A DNA stretch of 64,000 nucleotides from Planctomycetota bacterium (lineage in GTDB: Bacteria > Planctomycetota > Planctomycetia > Planctomycetales > Planctomycetaceae): contig JAHZKX010000077.1 of assembly GCA_022600195.1 (NCBI GenBank), positions 1 to 64,000 of the forward strand. Direction: 5' to 3'. The position numbers were made by a program, and so were the translations under genes. Numbering within the stretch: the stretch's first letter is position 1; each line of letters begins with the position of its first letter. Of the stretch, positions 47,199-56,894 are shown piece after piece. The notes below the pieces were generated by a model. That model was given only the letters and a program-made list of their open reading frames with translations. It was not told the origin of the DNA and ran no database searches.

Positions 47199-47764
47199 TG
47201 CCCAAAATGATTCCCGTGGGTTACATGGCGAAGCGAGTGGAGCGCAAATCAGACTGGCTGAAGAATAATCAGGTAGAAGATATTTTCTCAGTCAGTAACT
47301 GTATTTCCGATGATTTTGCGTATTTACCCGACTACTGGAAAAACAATGGATATTGGTTCTATGATTCACCGGAAATCATCAAGGCATTAGCAACAGAGCA
47401 TGGCCTTCACTTAGAGGGTACGAAGATGTTTTATTATGAAGTCTACGAATATCAGTGCTACGAAGATGATCCCGAATGGGAAAACTTTGAACCAGTAGAC
47501 TCGTTTGTCACCAATGTGAGGACACCTGTAAATAAAGTGCTTGAAGGTTTCGATATTGTGTCATTCGGCATTGTGCCATCCGAAAAGACACCGGAGTGTT
47601 CTTATTTATCCTGTAATCATATGGCAGAGACAATCAAAGTGAATCGACATTGTTTGATCGAAACTTTTGAAGAAGCAAAATTATTACTATCACAATGTGC
47701 TTTTAAAGACTGCGAGCCAGGGCCGTGTCGCATCTTTGCCGTTTACTCAGTACCCGATTGTTGA
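47198..47764 (+). CDS. conserved hypothetical protein coupled to the PNPOx gene
   Basis: 188 aa from ATG 47198, overlapping the previous stop (TGATG). Soluble, acidic, with many aromatic residues (DDFAYLPDYWKNNGYWFYDS) and eight cysteines, including CSYLSCNHMAE and KDCEPGPCRIFAVYSV near the C-terminus; these could bind metal. I do not know the family's function. The tight coupling with a flavin-binding protein suggests a shared task. It ends two bases from the convergent TPR-peroxiredoxin gene. Confidence 0.8.
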   Translation: MPKMIPVGYMAKRVERKSDWLKNNQVEDIFSVSNCISDDFAYLPDYWKNNGYWFYDSPEIIKALATEHGLHLEGTKMFYYEVYEYQCYEDDPEWENFEPVDSFVTNVRTPVNKVLEGFDIVSFGIVPSEKTPECSYLSCNHMAETIKVNRHCLIETFEEAKLLLSQCAFKDCEPGPCRIFAVYSVPDC

Positions 47765-47766
47765 TG

Positions 47767-50169
47767 TCAAAAAACGTCTAAGATAAACCCGGGTCGATTC
47801 ACACTTCGAGGCAACAGGCGTTGCGCTTCTTTCAACACAAACTTCGGGTCCATGAAGGGTTCGTAGCTGATATCCTGCCACAAGACTTTCCCGGTGCCAT
47901 CGATGATAAAGGTACCGTGCAGAGGCTGTTTTTCGAAATCGTCGTAGGCGTGGAACGCCTTGAAGACATCGAGTTTATCATTGGAAAACAGAGGGATCGG
48001 GAGATCACCTTTATCGTAATTTTTGATGGACGTTTTCAAACCCTCAATTTTGTCGGTGCTGATTGCCATGAGTGGGAAACCTGCTTTTTCGAACTCCTGC
48101 ACCATCGGGGCAAAAGCCTGCAGTTGTTCTGCACAATGCAGGCAACTGTAGCCGAGATAAAAAATCAGCACATGGGGCTTGCCGCGAAATTCTTCTGAGC
48201 TGCGGAGTTTGCCCTTGGCGTCTTTAAGTTGCCAGGAGGGCGCCGGCGAAGGTTTCCAGCGAAAGGGGCCTAATGTTTTCAAGTCAGGCCGGTCTCCCAC
48301 ATCAGTGGCAGCGACTTTTTTGCTACGCCAATCTGTTTTGAATCCCAATTCTTTGGCAATGGGGGCTAAGCGTTTGAAAATGGGCACATTGTAGGAGAGG
48401 TCAATCGATGCTGATATTGTTTTCAGCTTTTCGAATTCTTTTTTGGCCACCTCTTTTTTATCTGTATGCCACATTAATTCGACCAGCGATGCCTGAGGTA
48501 CGACTTCATTTTTGTGAGAGCTAATTAGCTTTCGCAGTGCTTTTTCTGCTTTGTCCTGTTCGCCAGACTTGGCTAACACGGAGTTGAGGTATACCTCATC
48601 CACGCCGCCCGCTTTTTTTAACAGTTCATAACCGCTTTTGAAGTTTCCTTTTGCAACCGCCTGATGGCCTTTTAAGGCATTGATGTGGCGTTCCAGTTTT
48701 TTGATTTTCGCTATGAATGGTCTACCGGCTTTATCGATCGCAGCTTTAAGCGACTTGTCAGCCTTCGTTGGTTTCGGGACTTTCGAATCGTTTGGTTTTC
48801 GAGCGATAATGGGTTCTGTTATTTGAGTTGCTCTGGCTTTGTCTTCCGCCTGTTTTTTGTCTGCCTGCAATACATTGAATCGTTTCTGTAAGTTTGCCAG
48901 TTGGGCATCACCCTCTTCGATGTCTTTTATTTGATAATAGGCCAGCCCCAGATAACGCAGGCGTGTGAGTTGTTCTTCTTCGATGGCTGTGGGTGCCAGG
49001 TAAGGAGTTTTGCTGAGGGCAATCAGTTCGTACCATAGTTCATAAGTTCTGAGAACCTGCAGTAGACGCATGCGACCATATTTGGCGCTTCCCCGTTTTT
49101 TGAACGTATTGTATTTCGGATGCTGCGGCAGTGAGATCATGTTTTTCGCGAGAGCAACGGCATCTTGAACGCGGCCGATAAAAATCAGGTTGCGAATCAA
49201 CCACTCATTATTGTGGGCATAATTATGGATCTGATCGGGCATGACAGAGTCACGCATCATGTGCGCGTGATCCACGCGGGCAGAGGCTTCCTGCTGCCAG
49301 ACCGCATCTTCATAGCGTTTGAGACGCGAATAAATATGGCCCGGCATATGCCACATGTGAGCGATTCCGGGTGAAGACTGTCCGCATTTCGCAGCCGAGG
49401 TTAACGCAGTTTCCGGCTTGCGGTGATCCCAGAGGTGAATGCGGTAATGGTGCGCGGGGTGCATGGGGTTCTTCGCAAAAATATCCTGCAACAGTGCTTC
49501 GGCGGCAATGTAACTCGTGCTGGAGGAGCGGGAGCCGTAAAGATGAACGGCCAGAAACGCTTTTGCTTCCAGGTCATCCGGGTATTCCAGAATCAGATCT
49601 TCCATCGCTTTGGTATAGGCATCGTTTCGTTCTTTTGACTTTTTCTTGTCGGCGTTGATGTACGCTTCGAGGGCTTTGATGTACTGCTTTTCGCGCGGGC
49701 TGGCTTTGTCGAGGCGTTTCTTTGCTTCTTCGATGAAGCCTTTGGCCCGTTTTTTATTTCTTAAATTGCACATCGCGGCGCCCCAGAACGCCATCGCACA
49801 GTCCGGGTCTAAATTTGCAGCGTGCCGGAACGAGCGTTCGGCTTCCAGATACCAGAAGCCATGCAGTTGTCCTAAACCCTGATCGAGGAATTTCTGTGCC
49901 TGGAGATTTTTAACCGTCACATCAAAGTGCACATTGCCGGTTCCACTCATCAAGTAGGCCTGACGGCGCGGTCCTTCATTAAACACTTCGCCATGATAGG
50001 AATGACCGGCGAGGACTTTGTCGGCTTCTTTGGTATCCTGCTTGACATCGGTTGCTTTTGTTTTGTCGGCGCTCATTGCGATTGAGTTTGACAGGCACAG
50101 CAGACCGATTGCTGAAATCGTCAGGTAGCTGACTTTACGTAATGAGGAATATGGGCTGTGATGCATCAT
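47767..50169 (-). CDS. exported TPR protein with C-terminal peroxiredoxin-like domain
   Basis: ATG 50169 gives 800 aa; TTG 50175 is the upstream alternative. A signal peptide (VSYLTISAIGLLCLSNSIAMSA) is followed by TPR-like helical repeats (QKFLDQGLGQLHGFWYLEAERSFRHAANLDPDCAMAFWGAAM and others to about 600). An AhpC/TSA-like thioredoxin fold follows: FRGKPHVLIFYLGYSCLHCAEQLQAFAPMVQEFEKAGF, with a CLHC redox motif, and HGTFIIDGTGKVLWQDISYEPF. It probably reduces or oxidises thiols or peroxides in the periplasm with the TPR part holding a partner. Similar large TPR-redoxin proteins occur in planctomycetes. Confidence 0.88.
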   Translation of the reverse strand: MMHHSPYSSLRKVSYLTISAIGLLCLSNSIAMSADKTKATDVKQDTKEADKVLAGHSYHGEVFNEGPRRQAYLMSGTGNVHFDVTVKNLQAQKFLDQGLGQLHGFWYLEAERSFRHAANLDPDCAMAFWGAAMCNLRNKKRAKGFIEEAKKRLDKASPREKQYIKALEAYINADKKKSKERNDAYTKAMEDLILEYPDDLEAKAFLAVHLYGSRSSSTSYIAAEALLQDIFAKNPMHPAHHYRIHLWDHRKPETALTSAAKCGQSSPGIAHMWHMPGHIYSRLKRYEDAVWQQEASARVDHAHMMRDSVMPDQIHNYAHNNEWLIRNLIFIGRVQDAVALAKNMISLPQHPKYNTFKKRGSAKYGRMRLLQVLRTYELWYELIALSKTPYLAPTAIEEEQLTRLRYLGLAYYQIKDIEEGDAQLANLQKRFNVLQADKKQAEDKARATQITEPIIARKPNDSKVPKPTKADKSLKAAIDKAGRPFIAKIKKLERHINALKGHQAVAKGNFKSGYELLKKAGGVDEVYLNSVLAKSGEQDKAEKALRKLISSHKNEVVPQASLVELMWHTDKKEVAKKEFEKLKTISASIDLSYNVPIFKRLAPIAKELGFKTDWRSKKVAATDVGDRPDLKTLGPFRWKPSPAPSWQLKDAKGKLRSSEEFRGKPHVLIFYLGYSCLHCAEQLQAFAPMVQEFEKAGFPLMAISTDKIEGLKTSIKNYDKGDLPIPLFSNDKLDVFKAFHAYDDFEKQPLHGTFIIDGTGKVLWQDISYEPFMDPKFVLKEAQRLLPRSVNRPGFILDVF

Positions 50170-50344
50170 AGTCAACTCTTATGAGCCAGAGGATTCGGGT
50201 GAAAAATCAAGGAAAAGTTACGTACACAGCGTTCAATTTTACCGCCGCTGCTTTCCCAATGTCGATAGATGGGGGCTGATTCGTAGTTCAAATCTCAAAA
50301 TGTCACCGATCGTTTCGAAAGGAAGAACATCGTCAGAATTTCAT

Positions 50345-50373
50345 TTGCCTCCCGAATTTGTACAGTGTAGCAT
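50345..50373 (+). promoter_or_regulatory. promoter placed directly before the MoaD-like start
   Basis: TTGCCT (50345-50350), 17 bases, TAGCAT (50368-50373). Only nine bases separate the -10 from ATG 50383, and there is no ribosome site, so the mRNA may be leaderless. By-eye call. Confidence 0.4.
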
Positions 50374-50382
50374 ACTCTCATT

Positions 50383-50652
50383 ATGGCCCGTGTTGTATTT
50401 ACCGCCAATTTGGAACGTCACCTCTCTTGTCCTGAAACGACGGTTTCCGGGGATTCAGTACGAGAAGCGTTGGACTCTGTGTTTGAAACCCATCAACAGT
50501 TAAGGGGTTATGTACTCGATGATCAGAATCGGCTGCGTCAGCACATGGTGATTTTTGTAGATGGCGCGATGATCGTCGATCGGATTCACTTGAGCGATGT
50601 GATTACTGAGAAGAGTGAAATATACGTGATGCAGGCACTCTCCGGCGGTTAG
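50383..50652 (+). CDS. MoaD/ThiS-like ubiquitin-fold sulfur-carrier protein
   Basis: 89 aa with a beta-grasp pattern: ARVVFTANLERHL (strand 1-2), VREALDSVFETHQQLRGYVLD (helix), HMVIFVDGAMIVDRIHLSDVI and EIYVMQALSGG. The protein ends in the Gly-Gly tail that is thiocarboxylated in MoaD and ThiS. No moaE, thiG, or E1-like activating gene (moeB/thiF) is in the window, so it probably has another sulfur acceptor or a modifier role. It is followed after 48 bases by a BNR-propeller gene on the same strand. Confidence 0.88.
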   Translation: MARVVFTANLERHLSCPETTVSGDSVREALDSVFETHQQLRGYVLDDQNRLRQHMVIFVDGAMIVDRIHLSDVITEKSEIYVMQALSGG

Positions 50653-50700
50653 CTGAAAACGGTTCCTTAGTTCAACGACAACTGATTAAATGGTGTCTAC

Positions 50701-51816
50701 ATGAGTTCTCAAATTCATATTGCCACGCGTAAGGGTTTGTTTCGCCTTGATCGAAATTCAAATGGCTGGGGCATTGGTTGTTACGATTTTGAAGGTGCGC
50801 ATGTCTCGATGATGCTGCATGATCATCGTGATGGAATGACGTACGCAGCTCTCAATCATGGTCATTTTGGTGTCAAGCTGCATCGCAGTAATGACAGTGG
50901 TGAGAACTGGGAAGAGTGTGCTGTTCCCGTTTATCCAGAAGGTGCAGAGATTGGAGCAGACCCTTTTTCCACAGACGGAAAACCGAAACCGGCGAGCTTG
51001 AGTGAAATCTGGGCGCTCGAACCTGGGGGAGCAGATCAACCAAAACGACTCTGGTGCGGTACGATTCCCGGTGGTCTGTTTCGTTCTGATGATGGCGGTA
51101 CGTCCTGGCAGTTAGTGGAATCACTGTGGAATTTACCTGAAAGATTGCAATGGTTTGGCGGAGGGAAAGATCATCCCGGCATCCATTCTATCTGTGTGCA
51201 TCCGAAAAACAGCAAACATGTGGCAGTTTCGATATCCTGTGGTGGAGTCTGGGTAACTGAAGATGAGGGAGTGAGCTGGCACTGTAAAGCGGATGGCATC
51301 CGAGCTGATTATGTTCCCCCAGATCAGGCCAATGATCCGAATATTCAGGATGTGCATCGACTGGTGCAGTCACCATCCCAGCCTGACACGTATTGGGCAC
51401 AACACCACAATGGTGTGTTCCGAACGACGGATGGCGCCCATTCGTGGCAGGAACTATCGGGAATCCAACCTTCGCCGTTCGGCTTCGCGGTTGCCGTCCA
51501 TCCCAAACAGCCAGACACTGCCTGGTTTGTGCCTGCAATCAAGGATGAGTGTCGGGTGCCCGTGGATGGTCAATTTGTAATTACGCGCACTACCGATGGA
51601 GGAAAGACTTCCGAAGTTCTCACAAAAGGGCTGCCCGGAGCGCATAGCTATGACATCGTGTATCGGCACGCGCTGGACATTGATGGAACAGGCAACTGTC
51701 TCGCCGTTGGTTCGACAACCGGCAATTTCTGGATTTCCGAAGACGGCGGCGATTCGTGGCAGACGATTTCGACGAATCTGCCGCCCATCTACTGTGTTCG
51801 GTTTACAAAGACCTGA
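50701..51816 (+). CDS. BNR/Asp-box beta-propeller protein (sialidase-like fold)
   Basis: 371 aa, with no signal peptide, so probably cytoplasmic. Six Asp-box-like repeats of the type S-x-D-x-G-x-x-W: SNDSGENW, SDDGGTSW, TEDEGVSW, TTDGAHSW, TTDGGKTS and SEDGGDSW. They indicate a six-bladed propeller as in exo-alpha-sialidases and YCF48-like assembly factors. A catalytic sialidase set (FRIP motif, Tyr-Glu nucleophile) is not evident, so it may be a binding protein. The gene follows the MoaD-like gene closely and is probably co-transcribed with it. Confidence 0.87.
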   Translation: MSSQIHIATRKGLFRLDRNSNGWGIGCYDFEGAHVSMMLHDHRDGMTYAALNHGHFGVKLHRSNDSGENWEECAVPVYPEGAEIGADPFSTDGKPKPASLSEIWALEPGGADQPKRLWCGTIPGGLFRSDDGGTSWQLVESLWNLPERLQWFGGGKDHPGIHSICVHPKNSKHVAVSISCGGVWVTEDEGVSWHCKADGIRADYVPPDQANDPNIQDVHRLVQSPSQPDTYWAQHHNGVFRTTDGAHSWQELSGIQPSPFGFAVAVHPKQPDTAWFVPAIKDECRVPVDGQFVITRTTDGGKTSEVLTKGLPGAHSYDIVYRHALDIDGTGNCLAVGSTTGNFWISEDGGDSWQTISTNLPPIYCVRFTKT

Positions 51817-51825
51817 GATCGAAAA

Positions 51826-52608
51826 TCAATCTCGTTTTTTGAGTTCCTGTTCAATGATGCGGGCAGATTCTTTGCCTTGTGCAGTCGCTCCTTTGGTATT
51901 GAAGTGCACGTTGCCCGGTTTGGTCCACCATTCTTTATGATGCGGTTTCGTGAAACCGTAGAGATCATTGACACCGATTTCAGGGTGGTTTTTGAGGATT
52001 TTCAGGGCGATCTGATTGTATCTGGCTGCATCACCGGCAATGCGACCTGCTTCACCTTCTGGCACGGGGGTTGTGGTGACGAAAATCAGTTTTGCCTTGG
52101 GGGCCAGCTCTTTGAGATAAGCAATGATCGAGTTCAGATTCTTTTCATAGTCTTCAGGAGAAATCGCCTGTTTGCCATTCACACGGTCCAGTTTTCTGTT
52201 TTTCATATATTTCAGATCGTGTAGTCCGACATTGAAATGAATCACGTCCCAGTCGAAGTCCCAGTGATCTTTGATTTTTTTATCTTGCATTTTGGTGTGC
52301 ATGTTCTTCATCTTTGTGATAAAGGACGAAGAGTCACCGCCGTTACAGTACAGTCGGTACACATTGGCTTTGCCTTTGAGCGCCTCACGTGTCGCACCAG
52401 TGTAGGCGATGGAAATGGAATCTCCATATACCAACACGTTGGGGAGCTTTGAATCGTTTTCCACGAACTGAAATGCAGGTCGTTTAAGAGAGCGAGGCGA
52501 TCGAACCAGTTTTTTCCAGGCCTCTTCGGCTTTCTCTTTGGCTAGAGCAGAGCCGGTAAAAGTGCAAAGGATAATTGCTAGCAAAGGAATCAATTTGAAC
52601 GACTTCAT
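51826..52608 (-). CDS. secreted SGNH/GDSL-type hydrolase
   Basis: 260 aa. Signal peptide MKSFKLIPLLAIILCTFTGSALA. Block I VLVYGDSISIAY (nucleophile Ser), a glycine in LYCNGGDSS, HFNVGLHDLKYM and a C-terminal histidine in PGNVHFNTKG. In block V the residue three before His is Gly/Asn rather than the usual Asp, so the acid may come from elsewhere. Likely an esterase or deacetylase on carbohydrate esters in the periplasm. It converges with the BNR gene. Confidence 0.87.
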   Translation of the reverse strand: MKSFKLIPLLAIILCTFTGSALAKEKAEEAWKKLVRSPRSLKRPAFQFVENDSKLPNVLVYGDSISIAYTGATREALKGKANVYRLYCNGGDSSSFITKMKNMHTKMQDKKIKDHWDFDWDVIHFNVGLHDLKYMKNRKLDRVNGKQAISPEDYEKNLNSIIAYLKELAPKAKLIFVTTTPVPEGEAGRIAGDAARYNQIALKILKNHPEIGVNDLYGFTKPHHKEWWTKPGNVHFNTKGATAQGKESARIIEQELKKRD

Positions 52609-52852
52609 GGCGTCTCTTTTTCGTATTAAGGAGTGAGTTGTGGGAAAAACATGGTGTCAGCATTCAAAGCAAACTTCCATTCTGATGTATGATGACCCTG
52701 ATCGGCAAGGTGATTTACTCGGATTATGAAAAAATCATCGCATCTGAATAATGCAGCAAATAGGAGCGGTTTTCAGTTGGGCCCCCCACCGTAAATCAAT
52801 AGAATGGTGAGTCTGACTGAATCAAAAAGAGGATTTCTGAGGGAGTGTTCAT

Positions 52853-54409
52853 ATGAGAGTTTGTTGTCTGTTCTGTCTGCTGTTGATATGGGGCTGCGAA
52901 AAACAAAGCCCGGAAGCACCCACGCCTGTTGTTGAAACCGGTGAGGAGGCAGCAATTCCGAACGAAACCGATTCTCTACTTCCCATGGCGGGTATGGGGA
53001 TCATGGTGGGGGAAGTCACACCCAGCAGTGCGCTGGTACAGGTGCGATTGACGAAAACAGACAAGCTGGTCGATCGCGATGTGAAAGGCATGCGGGGAGT
53101 TGTGAAGTTTACGCTGCAAACGATCCCGGGAGAGAAGACAACGTTTGAAACAATGACACAAACTGTGGAAGCCATTGCCGAGCACGATTTCATCGCCCGT
53201 GCTGCCTTTACCAATTTACCAGCGGGCTCTGAGTTCGAATGCAAAACCGAAATTGGTAAGACCGCAGATGAGTTACACGCGGGGCCGACTGCACGATTCA
53301 AGACGTTACCCGGAGCGAGTCAGGCAAAACCCGTCGAGTTTGTGGTGGTAACTGGCATGAACTATGCGAAGTTTCATGGCGATGATCGGATTGATAAGAA
53401 ACAGCATTTAGAAGAAAATAACACGAAGCTGCCGCAGCCTTATGCCGGTCCGGATAAACATCTGGGTTATCCCGCTTTGGAGACGATCTTAAAATTGAAG
53501 CCGGACTTCCTGGTTGGCACAGGCGATAATGTTTATTACGACACGCCCGATAAACCGCGGGCGGAAACAATTCCCGAACTGCGCCAGAAATGGCACGAGC
53601 AATTCATTCAACCTCGTTATCGTGATTTGTTCGCCGCTGTCCCCACCTATTGGGAAATCGATGATCACGATTATCGGATCGATGATGGTGACAATACCGG
53701 CGATCATAAACCCTCGCCTGAAGAGGGGCGGCAGATGATGCTGGAACAGTTACCGGTTGCGCCAATGGATGACAAAGACGCCAAGACATATCGTACCCAT
53801 CGCGTGAGTCAGGATTTACAAGTCTGGTTTCCGGAAAATCGCATGTATCGCAGCCCGAACTTGATGAAAGATGGTCCAGGTAAAACGATCTGGGGTAAAG
53901 AACAGAAGGCCTGGCTGAAAAAAACGTTGAAAGAGAGTGACGCTCCTTTCAAATTGTTGATTTCTCCCACGCCAATGGTGGGGCCTGATGATTTACGCAA
54001 GACGGACAACCATTGTGACATTGGTGGATTTCGGCATGAACGCGATGAATTTTTCAATTGGCTCAAAGAGAATGGCTTGGACCAGCAAAACTTTTTTATT
54101 GTCTGCGGCGATCGTCACTGGCAGTATCATGCGACCGACCCCAGTGGTTTTGAGGAATTTTCCTGCGGCGCGCTGATTGATGCGAATTCCAGGTTAGGTC
54201 GCAAACCCGGCGATCCGAAATCAACAGATCCCGAAGGACTGATTAAACAGTCTTATTCTCAAGATCCTCGTTCGGGTGGTTTCCTGCTGGTGAAAGTGAC
54301 GCCGGCAGACAAACAGGCGTCAACGACACTTTCTTTTTTGTTTCATGATGAAAAAGGAAAACTCCTGTATCAACATGATAAACAGCGAAGCATGCTAAAG
54401 AAAAAATAA
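52853..54409 (+). CDS. PhoD-like alkaline phosphatase/phosphodiesterase, putative lipoprotein
   Basis: 518 aa. N-terminus [17 protein letters not shown] suggests a lipoprotein signal (Cys after IWG). The N-terminal Ig-like PhoD domain ([18 protein letters not shown]) is followed by the metallophosphatase core: [37 protein letters not shown], and the C-terminal [19 protein letters not shown]. These provide the Asp/His/Asn metal ligands. Hydrolyses phosphate mono- or diesters in the periplasm. Good ribosome site (GGGAG) before ATG 52853; it converges with the DUF1080 gene. Confidence 0.92.
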   Translation: MRVCCLFCLLLIWGCEKQSPEAPTPVVETGEEAAIPNETDSLLPMAGMGIMVGEVTPSSALVQVRLTKTDKLVDRDVKGMRGVVKFTLQTIPGEKTTFETMTQTVEAIAEHDFIARAAFTNLPAGSEFECKTEIGKTADELHAGPTARFKTLPGASQAKPVEFVVVTGMNYAKFHGDDRIDKKQHLEENNTKLPQPYAGPDKHLGYPALETILKLKPDFLVGTGDNVYYDTPDKPRAETIPELRQKWHEQFIQPRYRDLFAAVPTYWEIDDHDYRIDDGDNTGDHKPSPEEGRQMMLEQLPVAPMDDKDAKTYRTHRVSQDLQVWFPENRMYRSPNLMKDGPGKTIWGKEQKAWLKKTLKESDAPFKLLISPTPMVGPDDLRKTDNHCDIGGFRHERDEFFNWLKENGLDQQNFFIVCGDRHWQYHATDPSGFEEFSCGALIDANSRLGRKPGDPKSTDPEGLIKQSYSQDPRSGGFLLVKVTPADKQASTTLSFLFHDEKGKLLYQHDKQRSMLKKK

Positions 54410-54425
54410 CAAACAGGCCCCGTGA

Positions 54426-55208
54426 TTAATCCCGAAAATCGGTGTCGGCGGTTTTGAGATCAAGTTCTTTGAGCCAGACATTGCGATAGCGTACGTCATG
54501 TCCTTCGCATTGCAGCTTAATTCCGCCGGGAGTATCGGTAATGCCGAATCCGTTATTGTTGCCACCGTCCAGACCAGAATTCGCACCGCCCCAGATTTTG
54601 TCGATGGTTACGTTCTCATGTACTTTTTTCCCATTGAAGTACATCGAGACCATCGGCTTTTCTACGAGTTTGCCATCTTTGAAACGCGCTGCTCGAAATG
54701 TGATATCGTAGGCGTTCCACTTCCCTGTGCCGTTGTAAGCATGATATGGGGATTCGGTTTTATTGATCACAGCGCCCATGCCATGCTTGGTTTTGTCGCC
54801 ATCTAAAACTTGAATTTCATAGCGATTCTGTAAATAGACGCCGCTGTTGCCGCCCGGCTTCATCACCAGAAATTCCACATGCAGACGAAAGTCACGATAT
54901 TTCTTTTTGGTGACAATATCGGCTGTTCCATATTTTCCGCCTGCTGCCGCCGGGTCATCCGTCATGATGACAGTGCCCGCATCGATGGGATCTTCGACCA
55001 CTTTCCATTTGATGGGGAGCGACGAACTGAATCGCGGGCCTTTCCAGTAGGTCCATTTTTTGTCGAGATTTTCTCGACTGCCATCCAGCAGAATTTCGGC
55101 ATCAGTAGGTGGCTTGGCAGAAACTCCCACTTCTCCCCGTACCATCGACCAGCTTGAACTAAGTATCAAAAGTGAAAACAGACTGATGAAAAGCGGGTTC
55201 ATACGCAT
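54426..55208 (-). CDS. secreted DUF1080 family protein
   Basis: 260 aa; ribosome site GAGGAA before ATG 55208. Signal peptide MRMNPLFISLFSLLILSSSWS. A single DUF1080 domain: ILLDGSRENLDKKWTYWKG, FRLHVEFLVMKPGGNSGVYLQN, YEIQVLDGDKTKHGMGA, YHAYNGTGKWNAYDITFRA and GIKLQCEGHDVRYRNVWLKEL. The concanavalin-like family has been annotated as 3-keto-disaccharide hydrolase; here there is no direct proof of activity. It stands between the convergent phoD and the glutamate decarboxylase gene. Confidence 0.92.
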   Translation of the reverse strand: MRMNPLFISLFSLLILSSSWSMVRGEVGVSAKPPTDAEILLDGSRENLDKKWTYWKGPRFSSSLPIKWKVVEDPIDAGTVIMTDDPAAAGGKYGTADIVTKKKYRDFRLHVEFLVMKPGGNSGVYLQNRYEIQVLDGDKTKHGMGAVINKTESPYHAYNGTGKWNAYDITFRAARFKDGKLVEKPMVSMYFNGKKVHENVTIDKIWGGANSGLDGGNNNGFGITDTPGGIKLQCEGHDVRYRNVWLKELDLKTADTDFRD

Positions 55209-55393
55209 GGTGGTTCCTCGCGTTGTGATGATGGCAGAAAGCGGATTACAAAAGGATACTTTTACTCTACAGACTAATTGATGATATATGAATAGTCCTG
55301 CAATATTAGAAAAAACACTTTCTCAGAAATTTTGTGAGACCTTGAGAGTCGCGCAAGTAACCAGCTCTCATGGGATCTGATTTCTAAAGATAC

Positions 55394-56782
55394 TTAATGG
55401 TGGAAACCAGAACCTTCTGTTTGCGGGCTGTGGTTCGGACGCGCCGAAAAATAGTCGATGGCATGTTGCATGTCGAGCAGCAGCATGTCGGCCATATCAC
55501 GCGTGAAGCCTTCTTTGCAGACACACCTTAGGACGGCCAGGTCTTCTCTGTTTTTCGGGAATGTATAAGCGGGAACCAGCCAGCCCCGCTCGCGCAGTTT
55601 GTTCGAGATATCGAATACGCTGAAGTTGGCTTTGTCATTTGTAGTAAAAGCGAATACGGGAATGTCGCTGCCATCCGAGATCAATTGGAACGGCCCCAGC
55701 CCTGCGATTCCCGAAGAGAGATGCATGGCGATATCCTGTGAATCCTGGTGAATGTCGCGATAGCCTTCATGCCCAAGTCTCAAAAAGTTGTAGTATTGCG
55801 CAACAACCTGATTGCCAGGGCGTGAAAAATTCAAAGCAAAATTGGGTAGGTCCCCTCCTAGATAGTTACAGTGGAAGATCAGTTCCTGGGGGAGTTCGGC
55901 TTTATCACGCCAGAGGATCCAGCCAACACCGGGGTAGACCAGCCCGAATTTATGTCCGGAGGTATTGATCGATTTTACGAGAGGCAGTCTGAAGTCCCAT
56001 TCCAGTTCCGGCTGTAAAAAGGGAGCGACAAAACCGCCGCTGGCAGCGTCGACATGAATGGGTATCTCCCAGCCCGTTTTGTCATTAAGGTTTATCAGGG
56101 CATCGTTGACTTCTTTGACATTTTCATAGCGGCCATCAAACGTACTACCCATGATGACGACGACTCCAATGGTATTTTCGTCGACCAGCTTTAATGCTTC
56201 CTCGGCATTCAGGCAGTAACGATCGCCTTCCATCGGCACAAAACGTGGTTCAATTTCCCAGTAACGACAGAATTTTTCCCAGCAAACCTGCACATTGATG
56301 CCCATGACCATGTTCGGTTTATCGGCAGGTTTTCCCTGTGCTTCTCTGCGTTTTCGCCAGTTCCATTTCAAAGCCATACCTCCCAGCATGGCTGCTTCAC
56401 TTGACCCTATCGTAGAACAGCCAACGGCTGATTCCCCTTTGGGGGCATTCCAGAGATCCGCCAACATGTTGGTGCAACGCAATTCAATTTCTGCAGTTTG
56501 CGGATATTCATCTTTGTCAATCATGTTCTTGTCGAATGTTTCCGACATAAGTTGTCGCGCTTCGTCTTCCATCCATGTAGTGACGAATGTTGCCAGATTA
56601 AGTCGCGAGTTTCCATCCAGCATCAACTCATCATGTACGATGTTGTAAGCGACTTTGGGAGGCAGGCCTTGAGCGGGCATCAGGAATTTCGGAATGGGTT
56701 CCCGCATTGATCGCCCACCATAGGCGGGGGTGATCATGGGATTCGACTCGGACGAATTTTGATTTAATTTGCCGTGCAGCAT
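55394..56782 (-). CDS. gadB: glutamate decarboxylase
   Basis: PLP enzyme converting glutamate to GABA and CO2, using up a proton. 462 aa, full length for the bacterial family. The start region LNLATFVTTWMEDEARQLM, the GSSEAAMLGGMALKW motif, HVDAASGGFVAPFLQPEL and the PLP lysine in NTSGHKFGLVYPGVGW are all intact. The C-terminus ends with a His-His after Gly-Phe. No glutamate/GABA antiporter (gadC) is near, so a role in acid resistance is less clear than in enteric bacteria; GABA supply is possible. Confidence 0.95.
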   Translation of the reverse strand: MLHGKLNQNSSESNPMITPAYGGRSMREPIPKFLMPAQGLPPKVAYNIVHDELMLDGNSRLNLATFVTTWMEDEARQLMSETFDKNMIDKDEYPQTAEIELRCTNMLADLWNAPKGESAVGCSTIGSSEAAMLGGMALKWNWRKRREAQGKPADKPNMVMGINVQVCWEKFCRYWEIEPRFVPMEGDRYCLNAEEALKLVDENTIGVVVIMGSTFDGRYENVKEVNDALINLNDKTGWEIPIHVDAASGGFVAPFLQPELEWDFRLPLVKSINTSGHKFGLVYPGVGWILWRDKAELPQELIFHCNYLGGDLPNFALNFSRPGNQVVAQYYNFLRLGHEGYRDIHQDSQDIAMHLSSGIAGLGPFQLISDGSDIPVFAFTTNDKANFSVFDISNKLRERGWLVPAYTFPKNREDLAVLRCVCKEGFTRDMADMLLLDMQHAIDYFSARPNHSPQTEGSGFHH

Positions 56783-56894
56783 GGCCGACTTTCTGGTGAA
56801 TGATCAGAAAAAAAAGAAGGGTTACAGCAGCATAATAATCTATCGAGGAGAGATTTGAAAGCAGACGGCGCAAAGGACGGATTCTACCAATCCA

